64,000 bases of DNA from Enterocloster asparagiformis. GTDB lineage: Bacteria > Bacillota > Clostridia > Lachnospirales > Lachnospiraceae. The notes under the pieces are model-generated. The model was given only the letters and a program-made list of their open reading frames with translations, had not been told where the DNA came from and did no database searches. Numbering within the stretch: position 1 is the stretch's first letter; every line of letters starts with the position of its first letter. The translations under genes were made by a program, and so were the position numbers. The stretch is taken from contig JAGZSY010000006.1 in the NCBI GenBank assembly GCA_018380885.1, positions 298,830 through 362,829 on the forward strand, in the 5' to 3' direction. Below, in pieces: positions 44,623 through 54,900 of this stretch.

Positions 44623-46452
44623 TTACCGGTTTAAAATCTCCATAAACTCCTCCCCGGTAATGGTCTCGCGCTCCAGCAGGTAGTCCGCCAGCTCGTGCAG
44701 CTTGTCCACGTTGTCGCCCAGGATTTTGAGGGCCTTGTCGTACTGTCCGCGCACCAGCTTCACCACCTCGTCGTCGATGATCCTGGCCGTATCCGGCGAG
44801 CAGGCCAGGGTCGTGTCCCCGCCCAGATACTGGTTGCTCACGGTCTCCATCGCCACCATGCCGAAGCGGTCGCTCATCCCGTACCGGGTGATCATGGCCC
44901 GGGCCAGCTTTGTGGCCTGCTCGATGTCGTTGGAGGCTCCGGTGGTGATGGACTGGAAGATCAGCTGCTCGGCCGCCCGGCCGCCGGTGAAGGTGGCGAT
45001 CTTGTCCAGGGCCTCCTCCTTGCTCATCAGGAAGCGCTCCCCCTCCTCCACCTGCATGGTGTAGCCCAACGCTCCGGAGGTTCTGGGGATAATGGTGATC
45101 TTGTGCACCGGGGCGGAATGGCTCTGCATAGCCGCCACCAGGGCGTGGCCGATCTCGTGGTAGGCCACGATCCTGCGCTCCCGCTCGGAGATCACCGCGT
45201 CCTTGCGCTGGTATCCGGCGATCACCGTCTCCACGCTCTCCTCCAGATCGCTCTGGTTCACCGCAGCCCGTCCCTGGCGCACCGCGCGCAGGGCCGCCTC
45301 GTTGATGATGTTGGCCAGCTCCGCTCCGCTGGCTCCCGAGGTGGCGCGGGCAATGGCGTTGTAATTCACATCCTCGGACATTTTCACTTCTTTTCCGTGC
45401 ACCCGCAAAATGGCTTCCCGGCCCTTTAAATCCGGCAGCTCCACCGGGATTCTCCGGTCAAACCGGCCGGGGCGCAGCAGCGCCGGGTCCAGGGACTCCG
45501 GTCTGTTGGTGGCCGCCAGAATCACCACGCCCTTTTTGCCGTCGAAGCCGTCCATCTCGGTCAGCAGCTGGTTTAAGGTCTGCTCGCGCTCGTCGTTGCC
45601 GGAAATACCGCCGCCGTCGCGCTTCTTGCCGATGGTGTCAATCTCGTCGATAAACACGATACAGGGCGCCTTGTCCGAGGCCTGCTTGAACAGATCGCGG
45701 ACCTTGGCAGCGCCCATACCCACGAACATTTCCACAAACTCCGAACCGGAGATGGAGAAGAAGGGCACATGGGCCTCCCCTGCCACCGCCCGGGCCAGCA
45801 GGGTTTTACCGGTTCCGGGAGGGCCCACCAGCAGCGCGCCCTTGGGCAGATTGGCGCCGATGTCCGCGTACTTCTGGGGATTGTGCAGGAAATCCACGAT
45901 CTCCTCCAGGGCCTCCTTGGCCTCCTCCTCGCCGGCCACATCCACAAAGGTGATGCCGGTTTCGCTCTCCGCGTAAATCTTGGCGTTGGACTTGCCGAAG
46001 GTCATGGCGTTGTTCCCGCCCATACGTTTGCTGAGGGACCGGGCCATGATCTGCCCGATGATCACAAACATCAGGATCGGGGCTACCCAGGTCATCAGGA
46101 AGCTGAGCAGCGGAGACGCCTGGGTGGGTATCTCCTTGCGGTAATCCGTGACGCCGGCGTTTTGCAGGCGTTCAATCAGCTGGTCGTCCGGAAAGCGGCC
46201 CGTCTTGTAGCCGCCCCACTGCTGGTCCTTCACCGTGTACTGAATCTGCGTGTCCGTCAGATAAACATCCTTGATCTTCCCCTGGTCCAGCTGCGTGATG
46301 AACTCGCTGTAAGGCACCTCCTGGACGGAGCGCTCCATCACAGAGGGAAATACCAGCGCGTTCAACACCATCACAATCAGCAGTACCAGAAGATAGTAAT
46401 AGATAAACGGCTTTTTCGGATTGTTTGCGCCGTTGTCTCCTTTTACTCCCAT
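44623..46452 (-). CDS. ftsH: ATP-dependent zinc metalloprotease FtsH
   Basis: 609 residues from ATG 46452 (AAAGGAGA 9 bp upstream; ATG 46458 too close). Two membrane helices (about 15-37 and 117-138) flank a small extracytoplasmic domain. AAA domain with Walker A GPPGTGKT and Walker B CIVFIDEIDTIG, second region of homology, then the zinc protease site HEIGH with downstream metal ligand D in the EQATKLARAMITRYG region. Degrades membrane and regulatory proteins. Divergent from marR with a shared palindrome. Confidence 0.95.
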   Translation of the reverse strand: MGVKGDNGANNPKKPFIYYYLLVLLIVMVLNALVFPSVMERSVQEVPYSEFITQLDQGKIKDVYLTDTQIQYTVKDQQWGGYKTGRFPDDQLIERLQNAGVTDYRKEIPTQASPLLSFLMTWVAPILMFVIIGQIMARSLSKRMGGNNAMTFGKSNAKIYAESETGITFVDVAGEEEAKEALEEIVDFLHNPQKYADIGANLPKGALLVGPPGTGKTLLARAVAGEAHVPFFSISGSEFVEMFVGMGAAKVRDLFKQASDKAPCIVFIDEIDTIGKKRDGGGISGNDEREQTLNQLLTEMDGFDGKKGVVILAATNRPESLDPALLRPGRFDRRIPVELPDLKGREAILRVHGKEVKMSEDVNYNAIARATSGASGAELANIINEAALRAVRQGRAAVNQSDLEESVETVIAGYQRKDAVISERERRIVAYHEIGHALVAAMQSHSAPVHKITIIPRTSGALGYTMQVEEGERFLMSKEEALDKIATFTGGRAAEQLIFQSITTGASNDIEQATKLARAMITRYGMSDRFGMVAMETVSNQYLGGDTTLACSPDTARIIDDEVVKLVRGQYDKALKILGDNVDKLHELADYLLERETITGEEFMEILNR

Positions 46453-46560
46453 ACTCATTATCTCCTTTTCTTAATGTATTTATCTTGCTTCTTTTTTCAT
46501 TTGCCTATACACCGGCCCTGCCGCCGCTTCCGCTTTGGCCTGCAAAACCGCTGTATCTGT

Positions 46561-46655
46561 ACAATAATACCATCTCCAAACTTTGTCAATATTTAATTGT
46601 AAATTTTTATTTACTTTTAATAAACATTGACATTTTTTGACGCCTGTGATACAAC
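46561..46655. promoter_or_regulatory. Divergent ftsH/marR promoters and shared palindrome
   Basis: ftsH (minus): TTGACA (46584-46589), 17 bp, TATTGT (46561-46566). marR (plus): TTGACA (46627-46632), 17 bp, TACAAC (46650-46655). Between the two -35 boxes lies GTAAAT-TTTT-ATTTAC (46599-46614), a candidate MarR operator. Confidence 0.6.
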
Positions 46656-46690
46656 AGTATACAGAAAAGCCTCAACTGCAGGCACAGGAG

Positions 46691-47164
46691 GTGACTGTTA
46701 CGGAAGAACAAAAACCGGACGCCCTGGCGGTCAGCGACCATTTTTTAAAATTCACCATTCGTTTTTTTACCCTGGCCAAAAGCCAGTATCAACAGCAGAA
46801 CGTGGTAAAAGCCAATTCTCTGGCCTTTAACACCCTGATGACGCTGAACGAGTTAAACGGCCATGAACTGACCATGTCCGAGCTGGCCGACCAGCTGGAC
46901 ATCACCAAACAGCAGCTCACCAAGCTGGTCAACGACCTGGAGGAGAAGGAGCTGGTGCAGAGAACCCACGACTCCCGAAACCGCCGTCAGGTCTATATCA
47001 GCATCACGGACCGCGGCATCCAGATGCTGATGGACTTGAAGGAGAGTATGCTGGACAGCACGCTAAAGGCCCTCTCCGGCTACACCGAGGAGGAACTGGC
47101 CGCTCTGGACCACTGCCTGGTACGGCTGGCGGACCTGCTGGGAAAATTCAACACGAGCACTTAA
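46691..47164 (+). CDS. MarR-family transcriptional regulator
   Basis: 157 residues if started at GTG 46691; longer starts (TTG 46637, GTG 46646) would overlap the predicted promoter. The AGGAG that should serve as ribosome binding site abuts GTG 46691, so the start is uncertain. Winged helix domain MSELADQLDITKQQLTKLV, RTHDSRNRRQVYISITDRG (about 75-125), flanked by dimerisation helices. Probably autoregulatory and possibly a regulator of ftsH. Confidence 0.82.
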   Translation: MTVTEEQKPDALAVSDHFLKFTIRFFTLAKSQYQQQNVVKANSLAFNTLMTLNELNGHELTMSELADQLDITKQQLTKLVNDLEEKELVQRTHDSRNRRQVYISITDRGIQMLMDLKESMLDSTLKALSGYTEEELAALDHCLVRLADLLGKFNTST

Positions 47165-47440
47165 ATCCGCCGGAAAAACGGCGGCAGAATTGTGATAAAT
47201 CATTTGTTATTTTATCGACAATGCCATGACTGCGATCTATAATCGGAATAGGCAAAGGGGCTTTTCGGGACATGGTTCCGCAAGGCCTCTTTCTGCATCC
47301 GGCCGCACCGCACCGGGCCTTAAAAGACTTTGGGGCGCAGCGAAAGCGCTGTGCGCAGCAGATTTAAGGCTGTCTGCGAATTAAAATAAACCCGGATATG
47401 CCGGGGAAGCCGCGCTATCTGCCCCATTCCGCAATAAAAT

Positions 47441-47478
47441 AACGCCGCCGCAAAGAATCTCTCTTTGCAGCGGCGTTT
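47441..47478 (-). terminator. Terminator of the amino acid ABC operon
   Basis: AACGCCGC-CGCAAAGA with TCTTTGC-A-GCGGCGTT, loop about 5 nt, minus-strand tail TTATTTTATT. A weaker hairpin at about 47254-47295 (AAAGGGGC with GGCCTCTTT) probably ends marR. No gene in 47165-47536. Confidence 0.75.
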
Positions 47479-47536
47479 TCGCCGGGCGCACCGCGGGACC
47501 CTCTGATCCCCGGCGGCGCGCCGTCTTTTTCCGTTC

Positions 47537-48286
47537 TCACAGCACCTTGCTCAGGAAGGACTGCAGACGCTCGTTTTTCGGATTGGTGAAGAACTCCTGG
47601 GGCGGCGCTTCCTCCACAAAGTTTCCGCCGTCCATGAACATCACCCGCGTGGCCACCTCCCGGGCAAAGCCCATCTCGTGGGTCACCACCACCATGGTCA
47701 TCTTCTCCTTGGCCAGGTCCCGCATCACCTCCAGCACCTCGCCCACCATCTCAGGATCCAGAGCTGAGGTGGGCTCGTCGAAAAGCATCACATCCGGCTT
47801 CATGCACAGGGCGCGCACAATGGCGATTCGCTGCTTCTGGCCGCCGGAGAGCTGGCTGGGATACGCGTGGGCCCTGTCGGCCAGGCCCACCCGCTCCAGC
47901 AGGCGCATAGCCTCGGCCTCCGCGTCCTCCTGGCTCTTGCCCTGCAGTTTCATGGGCGCGATGGTCAGATTTTTCATGATATCCATATGGGGGAACAGGT
48001 TGAACTGCTGAAACACCATGCCCATTTTCTGGCGGTGTTTGTCAATATCCGTGTGCTTGTCGGTGATATCCACCCCCTCAAAGAACACATGGCCCTCCGT
48101 GGGCTCCTCCAACAGGTTCAGACAGCGCAGAAAGGTACTTTTGCCGGAGCCCGAGGGCCCCACCACAAACACCACGTCGCCGGCATGTATATCCACGTTG
48201 ATTCCGCTCAGAACGTGGATAGGGCCGAAGCTTTTTCCCAGGTTTTCCACCCGAATCAGGGCCTCCCCATTACAATTACCGTTCAC
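47537..48286 (-). CDS. Polar amino acid ABC transporter ATP-binding protein
   Basis: 249 residues from GTG 48286, which overlaps the permease stop by 11 bp. Walker [16 protein letters not shown], signature [15 protein letters not shown], Walker [16 protein letters not shown]-loop [13 protein letters not shown]: GlnQ/HisP class. Energises the permease at 48276. The substrate may be glutamine, cystine or a basic amino acid. Confidence 0.93.
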   Translation of the reverse strand: MNGNCNGEALIRVENLGKSFGPIHVLSGINVDIHAGDVVFVVGPSGSGKSTFLRCLNLLEEPTEGHVFFEGVDITDKHTDIDKHRQKMGMVFQQFNLFPHMDIMKNLTIAPMKLQGKSQEDAEAEAMRLLERVGLADRAHAYPSQLSGGQKQRIAIVRALCMKPDVMLFDEPTSALDPEMVGEVLEVMRDLAKEKMTMVVVTHEMGFAREVATRVMFMDGGNFVEEAPPQEFFTNPKNERLQSFLSKVL

Positions 48287-48968
48287 TCTGCCTCAGCCTC
48301 CTCTCCAATATTTGTATCAGTTTCGTAAAGATCATCACAATCACCAGGTAAATCAGCGCCACCGCAAACAGCGGCATAAACGCGCTGTACGTCCTGCTGC
48401 GGATAATATCCCCGCCCTTGGTCAGGTCCTGCAATGCGATGTAACCGGCCACCGACGTCTCCTTTAACAGGGAAATGAACTCGTTGCACAGAGCCGGCAG
48501 CACGTTTTTAAAGGCCTGGGGCATGATAATATACCACATGGTCTGCCAGTAGCTGAAGCCCAGGCTGCGCCCCGCCTCCAGCTGCCCCCCGTCTATACTC
48601 ATGATGCCGCTTCGGAAAATCTCCGCCACGTAGGCGCCGGAGTTGATGCCAAAGGCCAAAACCGCCACAAAAACCTTGCTGACCCTGGCGCTGCCGAACA
48701 CCACGAAATAGATGATCATCAGCTGCACTACCACAGGCGTTCCGCGGATCACCGTCAGGTAGACCTTGCAGATGGCGTTGAGGATTTTCAGTTTATGGGT
48801 TTTCTCGTAGGTAGAGCGGACCATGCCCACCAGAAAGCCCAGAACGATTCCCATGAGACAGGCAAAAAGGGTGATGATCAGGGTGTTTTTCAGGCCCACC
48901 GTGATGTACTTCCAGCTGTCGTCCTCAATAAAGTTCAGGTAAAAAGTCTTACAAAATTGTTCCCACAT
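48276..48968 (-). CDS. Polar amino acid ABC transporter permease
   Basis: 230 residues from ATG 48968 (AGAGG 9 bp upstream; ATG 48977 overlaps that site). Five membrane helices of the HisMQ type; [17 protein letters not shown] and the EAA loop [22 protein letters not shown] are conserved. A terminator-like hairpin separates it from the binding protein gene. Confidence 0.92.
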   Translation of the reverse strand: MWEQFCKTFYLNFIEDDSWKYITVGLKNTLIITLFACLMGIVLGFLVGMVRSTYEKTHKLKILNAICKVYLTVIRGTPVVVQLMIIYFVVFGSARVSKVFVAVLAFGINSGAYVAEIFRSGIMSIDGGQLEAGRSLGFSYWQTMWYIIMPQAFKNVLPALCNEFISLLKETSVAGYIALQDLTKGGDIIRSRTYSAFMPLFAVALIYLVIVMIFTKLIQILERRLRQSER

Positions 48969-49095
48969 GTTATCCATCCTCTGCTTTGATTTTCCGCCGG
49001 CAGGCGGGGACTTGCAGCCCGCCGGCAGGCCCTGTCCCTCCGCCCGCGCAGCCCGCCTTTCAAGGGACGTCTGCCGCGCCGGCGCGCAGACAGGT

Positions 49096-49160
49096 AAAAA
49101 ACTGCCGCACGTTCTCAGGAAGCGGTGTATCCCGCGGCCCCTCCTGCGCGATGCGGCAGT
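49096..49160 (-). terminator. Terminator/attenuator between binding protein and permease
   Basis: ACTGCCGCA (49101-49109) pairs with TGCGGCAGT (49152-49160), with further pairing inside the loop; minus-strand tail TTTTTT. Partial readthrough would give excess binding protein over permease. Confidence 0.6.
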
Positions 49161-49194
49161 ATCCAGTCATAAAACTCAGGTTCTCAGCTCCGGA

Positions 49195-50034
49195 TTACTC
49201 AGCTTTGATGTACTTTGCCACGATCTCATCCAGCTTGCCGGACTCCTTTAAGTTCTTCAGCGCGCCGTTGATCTTGTCAAGGAGCTCGGTGTTGCCCTTC
49301 TTAACAGCGGCAGCGTACTCCTCGTCGGTGAAGGACTCATCCAGAACCTTCAGCCCCTCGCTCTGCTCCACAAATACCTTTGCCGGCTCTCCGTCGATAA
49401 CCACGGCGTCAACCTTGCCCTGGATCAGAGCCTGAACGGCCTCAAAGCCCTTGTTGTAACGGTCAACAACCGTTTTGTCCTCTTCCATATCGGACACGTA
49501 CAGATCGCCGGTGGTGCCCTGCTGAACGCCTACGATCTTGCCCTTTAAATCGTCGGGAGATGCGATGTCGCTGTCCTCTTTTACGATAATCTTCTGGGAA
49601 GCCTTTGCATAGGTGTCGGAGAAATCAACGGATTGTTTGCGCTTCTCATCCACGGTCATGCCGGCCATGGCAAAATCAGCCTTGCCGGAGGTCAGCTCCG
49701 GAATAATGGAATCAAATGCGATGTCCTCGATCTCTAGCTCCATACCCAGCTCGTCTGCGATTGCCCTGGCGATATCGGCGTCGATGCCCACGATCTCGCC
49801 GCCCTCATGGTACTCGTAAGGCGGGAACTCCGCGTTGGTCACCATGGTCAGCGTGCCGCCGGCAGCCTCAGAAGCGGCCTCCTCTGTCTTGCTCTCGGCA
49901 GCGGCCGTATCGGAAGCGGCGGTATCGGCAGCAGTGGTATCGGCAGCAGTCGTCTCGGTCTTTGCTCCTCCGCAGGCGGTTATGGAGGCTGCCATCAGAG
50001 CAGCCATCGTCATAGCTAATACTTTCTTTTTCAT
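49195..50034 (-). CDS. Amino acid ABC transporter substrate-binding lipoprotein
   Basis: 279 residues from ATG 50034 (GAGGAGAGATCATT). Signal peptide with lipobox ASITAC (C21), an Ala/Thr/Asp/Glu-rich linker to about 60, then a family 3 solute-binding domain (NAEFPPYEYHEGGEIVGIDADIA, AGMTVDEKRKQSVDFS). Captures a polar amino acid for the permease and ATPase downstream. Confidence 0.93.
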   Translation of the reverse strand: MKKKVLAMTMAALMAASITACGGAKTETTAADTTAADTAASDTAAAESKTEEAASEAAGGTLTMVTNAEFPPYEYHEGGEIVGIDADIARAIADELGMELEIEDIAFDSIIPELTSGKADFAMAGMTVDEKRKQSVDFSDTYAKASQKIIVKEDSDIASPDDLKGKIVGVQQGTTGDLYVSDMEEDKTVVDRYNKGFEAVQALIQGKVDAVVIDGEPAKVFVEQSEGLKVLDESFTDEEYAAAVKKGNTELLDKINGALKNLKESGKLDEIVAKYIKAE

Positions 50035-50096
50035 AATGATCTCTCCTCTTTTTTCTTTATGCACGAAAATGCATAACTATAAATGATTGCCTTTTT

Positions 50097-50124
50097 ATTA
50101 TAATGCATTTTCAGCGTTTATCAA
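50097..50124 (-). promoter_or_regulatory. Promoter of the amino acid ABC operon
   Basis: Minus strand TTGATA (50119-50124), 16 bp spacer, TATAAT (50097-50102), about 60 bp before the binding protein start. Confidence 0.65.
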
Positions 50125-50241
50125 GAGGAAAATCGGGGAAAATTCTAATTATTTTAATATTTCTTTCGGTAACAGTGCCTTTTTCAGTTTGTTTTTACAA
50201 AAACTAGGAGAAATAGTATGCAGCGTTATGCAAAAACGGGT

Positions 50242-51096
50242 TTATTTTCCCTCCCCACGCCCCTGCATCAGCGCCGCGCGCACCAGGTGCTTGGCCAGCA
50301 CCGCCGTGGTCACAGCGCCCACGCCGCCTGGCACCGGCGTAGCGGCCGAGGCCGTTTCCTCCAGCGTCTCGTAGTCCACGTCGCCGCATAATTTTCCGTT
50401 CTGGTCCACATTGATGCCCACGTCGATCACCACCGCGCCCGGGCCCACGTACCGCTTGTCCAGCATTTTCGCCCGACCGGCCGCGGCCACCAGAATCTCC
50501 GCGCCGCGGCAGGTTCCCTCCAAATCCGCGGTCCTGGTGTGGCAGATGGTCACCGTGGCGTTGGCCTTTAGCATCAGCATGGACAGGGGACGTCCCACCA
50601 CCATGCTGCGCCCCACAATGGTCACGCGCTTTCCCTGAGGCGAGATGCCGAAGGCCCGCAGCACCTCCATCACCGCCTCGGCAGTACAGGGAGCAAAGCC
50701 GCTCTCGTCACCGGCGAAAACCTTGGCGATGTTGGCGGGTGAAATCCCGTCCAGGTCCTTGGCCGGATCGATCATTTTCTCGATATCGCTCTCGCAAATC
50801 TGCCTGGGCAGCGGCCGCAGCAGCAGAATACCCGCCACGTCCTCATCCCGGTTGATGGCCGCAAACTGCTCCTTAAATTCCCCGTCTGTGATATCCCCGG
50901 GAAACACATAGGACTGGACCCTCAGCCCGAAATTGTCCATTTTTTTCATGGCTCCGCGCTCGTAGGACATGTCGTCCGGCCGCTCCCCCACGCGCACGAT
51001 GGCCAGCTTAGGCGCCGGTCCCCCGACGGAGGTCAAAAGCCCCTGTACCTCTTCCCTGATCTTAGCAGAAACCTCTGCTCCTTTTAATACCTGCAT
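50242..51096 (-). CDS. folD: FolD-family methylenetetrahydrofolate dehydrogenase, atypical cyclohydrolase site
   Basis: 284 residues. The fold and NAD(P) motifs are those of FolD (VTIVGRSMVVGRPLSML, DVGINVDQNGKLCGDVDY, TPVPGGVGAVTTAVLAKH). The catalytic lysine that follows Y45 by four residues in FolD is Ala49 (SYERGA), and the glutamine of the QLPLP motif is Leu93 (LLRPLP), while the DLDGISPAN aspartate remains. Both changed residues serve the cyclohydrolase step, so this protein may be only a dehydrogenase, with FchA (51139) doing the hydrolysis. Confidence 0.9.
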   Translation of the reverse strand: MQVLKGAEVSAKIREEVQGLLTSVGGPAPKLAIVRVGERPDDMSYERGAMKKMDNFGLRVQSYVFPGDITDGEFKEQFAAINRDEDVAGILLLRPLPRQICESDIEKMIDPAKDLDGISPANIAKVFAGDESGFAPCTAEAVMEVLRAFGISPQGKRVTIVGRSMVVGRPLSMLMLKANATVTICHTRTADLEGTCRGAEILVAAAGRAKMLDKRYVGPGAVVIDVGINVDQNGKLCGDVDYETLEETASAATPVPGGVGAVTTAVLAKHLVRAALMQGRGEGK

Positions 51097-51138
51097 CCGT
51101 GTCCGTTCCTCCTTCTTCTGCCCGATATACGCCGGCGG

Positions 51139-51768
51139 CTACCCTCTCAGCCCGGCCAGCACCACCTCGTAGATGCGGTCCGCCGCCTGGGTTCCGTTTC
51201 GCACCAGCTCCTCGGCCTCCCGGTTCAGCTCCTCGGCCTTTTCCCGGTCCTTCATGGACTTGGTGTTGATGTAGACGTTCATCACCGCGCCCAGCAGCGC
51301 CGTGCGGACAAACTGCACGCCCACGCCCACGTCGCTGACCGCCATTCGGCTGCCCTTGACCGCCAGGACGTCGAGAATCCCCAGCATCTCCACCGCCTTC
51401 TCCATGACCTCCAGAGGCACATAGCTGGCGTCCAGCAGCCGCTGCTCCATCACCTCGGCCTTGCAGGCCTTCTCTTCCTCCGTACCGGCCGGCAGACCGT
51501 AGGCCGCTGCCAGCGGCGCAAATACCTCCTCGTCCCGGTCCGCCAGGATTACAAATTCCCTCTGCAGCGTTTCCATGCGCGCCCGCAGTCCCTTGATCTC
51601 ATCCTCCCACTGGGCGTAGCGCTTTTTGCCGATGGTCAGATTTGCCACCATCTGACCCAGCGCATTTCCCAGGGCTCCGGCCAGCGCCGAAGCGCCTCCG
51701 CCGCCCGGTACCGGCTCCTTTGAGGACAGGGTGCTCAAAAATTTCTCAACCGTCAATTCTTCCACCAT
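51139..51768 (-). CDS. fchA: Methenyltetrahydrofolate cyclohydrolase / formiminotransferase-cyclodeaminase family protein
   Basis: 209 residues, stand-alone cyclodeaminase domain: LTVEKFLSTLSSKEPVPGGGGASAL start with the glycine-rich folate loop, helices with conserved DRDEEVFAPL and SDVGVGVQF. Clostridial homologues act as methenyl-THF cyclohydrolase (FchA). It lies directly upstream of folD (42 bp) on the same strand. The stretch 51769-51999 shows no gene. Confidence 0.88.
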   Translation of the reverse strand: MVEELTVEKFLSTLSSKEPVPGGGGASALAGALGNALGQMVANLTIGKKRYAQWEDEIKGLRARMETLQREFVILADRDEEVFAPLAAAYGLPAGTEEEKACKAEVMEQRLLDASYVPLEVMEKAVEMLGILDVLAVKGSRMAVSDVGVGVQFVRTALLGAVMNVYINTKSMKDREKAEELNREAEELVRNGTQAADRIYEVVLAGLRG

Positions 51769-51999
51769 GCTGCGTTCCTCCTAATCGTTATTTGCTGGTC
51801 ACTGTTCACAGCTGCCAGGCCGCAGGGCGCCTTTTGCGCGCGCAGCATGGCAAAACCACAGCCGCCGCGCCTTTTGGTTAAACCGGCAGGCAGCGGCGCG
51901 CAAAACGGCGCTATACCGCTTCTCCACGCTGCTGGGCGCGCTGCTATCCACAAAACCTTCCGTTTACATGGTAAGGCAGCTTGCAGCTCTTACCCTCTA

Positions 52000-54900
52000 T
52001 CATATAACAATTTCCGCCCGGCTGCCACCGGATTTTTCTTTGGTCACCACAATCTGTTTTTCGATGCGCTCCTTGAGCTCCGGAACATGGGAGATGATAC
52101 CCACCAGCCGGTTCCCCTCGGACAGCCCGGCCAGTGCCTTCACCGCCAGGTTCAGGGCCTCGCCGTCCAGGGAGCCGAAGCCCTCGTCCACAAACATGGT
52201 GTCCAGACGGATTCCGCCCGCCTCGGACTGAATCTCGTCCGAGAGTCCCAGGGCCAGGGAGAGGGAGGCCTGAAACGACTCCCCGCCCGACAGGGTCTTG
52301 GCGCTGCGCTCCGATCCGTTGTAGTGGTCGATCACGCTTAAGCCCAGGCCGTTCTTGCCGCGTCCGTCCTCCTCCATGCACCGTTTCAGCTCGTACTGTC
52401 CGCCGCTCATCACCATGAAGCGGGCGTTGGCCCTGGCGATGATGCGCTCAAAGTAAGCCATCTGCACGTACGTCTCAAAGGTGATCTTGTCCTTGCCGCT
52501 GACCTCCCCGGCCGCGGTGTCGGCCATGGCCTTCACCCAGGTCCACTGCTGCCTGGCCGTCTCCATGGCCGCCCGCTGCCGCACCATGTTGTCCCGGGCC
52601 GTTCTGTTTGTCTCCAGCCGGTGGTGGATCCGGTTTTTCTCCGCCTCCAGCCGCTCCAGCGTCTCCCCGGTCTCGGCCAGCGCTGCCTCCAGAGCCTTGA
52701 CCCAGACGGCGGGCGGCTGTTCCAGACGGTCCGCAGCCGGGCCGGCGGCTGTCCCCGGGCCGGCATCCGCCCCCAGGTCTGGAGCCGCCCCCGGGCCCGC
52801 CTTCGCCGCTGAATCCAGCTCCGCCCCTGGGCCCGCCTCCGCCGCTGAATCCGGTGCCTCTCCTGGGTCTGCCTTCGCCTCCAGGTCTGCATCCGTCCCC
52901 AGGCCCGCCTTCGCCGCTGAATCCGGCGCCGCCCCTGGGTCTGCCTTCGCCGCCAGGTCTGCATCCGTCCCCGGGCCCGCCTCCGCCGCTGGGTCTGCCT
53001 TCACCGCCAGGTCTGGCGCCCCCCCAGCCCCAACGCACGCGACTCTGATCTCCTCCTGATTTCTGTAAAATTCTTCCAGTTGTCGGTTCAGCGCCTGCGC
53101 CCTGGCCTCAGCCGCGGACACCCGGCTGCTGTACTCGTTCAGGCGATCTTCCGCCGCCTGAAGCGCCTGTTCCATGGCGGAGAGCTGCCGCCGCCGCTCC
53201 ATCAGCTCCCGCTCCGCCGCCGCGCGATCCCCATGAGGAAGCTGTTTTTTCAACTCCGCGATCTGTCGCTCCAGCTCCCCGCGCCGCGTCTCCGCCCGGA
53301 GCCTGGCCGCCCCGGACTCCTGTCTGCGCTCCCTGCACGTCTCCAGGGCCTGGGAGGCGTTTTTCTTCTGCGCTTCCAGCTGCTGGCGCCGTTTCACCTG
53401 CTCTTGCAGGTTCCGGATGATCTGCTCCTTGGCCTGCGCCTGCTGGCCCATGGCCGCATCCAGCTGCTCCAGCACCAGCTTCCACTCCCGCAGAAACACC
53501 TGCGTTCCCCCGGCCAGCGCTCCCCGGATCCGCTCCTGCCAGGACTCCTTCCAGCCGTCGATTTCAGCGTCCACCTGTCCCTTCATCCGCTCAAACCGCT
53601 GGTCCAGGCTCCCCCTCAGCCCCCCTGCCCGCAGGCTCAGCCCTGCCGCGGTCTCCGAGGCCTCCTTGGCCCGGCGGGAGGCGTTGTCCACCTGCTCCTT
53701 GGTGACCGGGGCGGCAGGGCGGCGTTCATCAGCCTCACACCCCCGCCCCTCCGCGGTCCGCGCCCTGTCTCCCGGCCATCCCAGCGGGGCTCCTCCAGCC
53801 ATTCCTGCCGGAGCGGGGTGGTCCAGGGAACCGCACACCGGACAGGGCTGACCGGGCTTCAGCCCTGCGGCCAGAATGCCCGCCTGGCTGTCCAGGAACA
53901 TCCGGTAAAGCGTCTGGTACTCCGCCTCCCTCAAACGCCTGGTCTCGTCGGCGGCCAGGTATTCGTCCTGGGCCGCGGCCAGCCGCTTTTCCTCAGCCCG
54001 GTATTCCTCCAGCTCTCCGGCGTGGGCGGCGATGCGCTGCCGGTTCTGCGCCAGACGCTCCGCAGCGCTCCTGGCCGCCACCAGCTCCTCGCCCACTGTC
54101 TGCAGCCGGTCCAGCTCCGCCTGCACCGTTTCCAGCCGAAGCGCCAGCGTCTCCGCCTCTTTTCCCGCCTCCGCTTCCACGGTTCCCAGCCTGAGGGCCT
54201 CGGCCTGGCAGGCGCGGCTGTCGGCCGCCAGCCGGTCGTGCCGGTCATAGGCGCTTAAGTTCTCCTGGGCCTGGGAAATCTCCCCGATCAGGCGGTCGCG
54301 CTCCCCGGCCCGGCCCCTTTCCCGGGAAAACGCGGCCCTTGCCTCCTCGAACAATGGCCGGTTCTCGCTCAGCTCCCGCTCGGCCCGCTGCGCCTCCTCC
54401 TGCGCCTTTGCTGCGCTTTTGGCCTCCCCCAGGCGCTGTCCCAGAAGGCCGCTGCGCTCGCGCGCCGCCCGCAGGTCCCGTTCCAGCCCGGCGGCTTCCG
54501 CCCCGTCCTCCCGTATCATGCTCTCCAGCATATCCAGCATGGCTTCCAGGTCCCTGTTCTCCACCGCCGCGCGCCAGGGCTCCTCATCCTTTGCAAACAC
54601 GCCCCCCGCGTACTGCCCGATGCTCTTCACGCTGTCCGCATAAGCCCCGTAAAGCCCCTTTGCCTTCTCCTTCAGCCGCTCCTGAAACTTCTGATAGGGC
54701 CTGGTCTGAAATATCTCCCGGAAAATCGCGCCCCGGTCCTCCGTGCGCCCGGACAGCAGCCGTGAAAAGCTGCCCTGGGCCAGCATGGCGATCTGGGAAA
54801 ACTGCTCCCGGTTGAGGCCCACCAGCTCCTCCACCTTGGCCGTCACCGTGCGGTCTCCGGTGATCACATTCCCGTCCGGCAGCTCTAGCTGCGCGTCCGG

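Noticed and set aside
52475..53038. Long open frames rich in Gly/Arg/Pro on both strands over the sbcC repeat
   Set aside because: They are alternative-frame readings of the CCGGGCC repeat within sbcC, with no start signals and low-complexity composition.
52735..53040. CRISPR-like array
   Set aside because: Repeats are degenerate, in-frame and coding, without constant-length unique spacers; no cas genes in the window.
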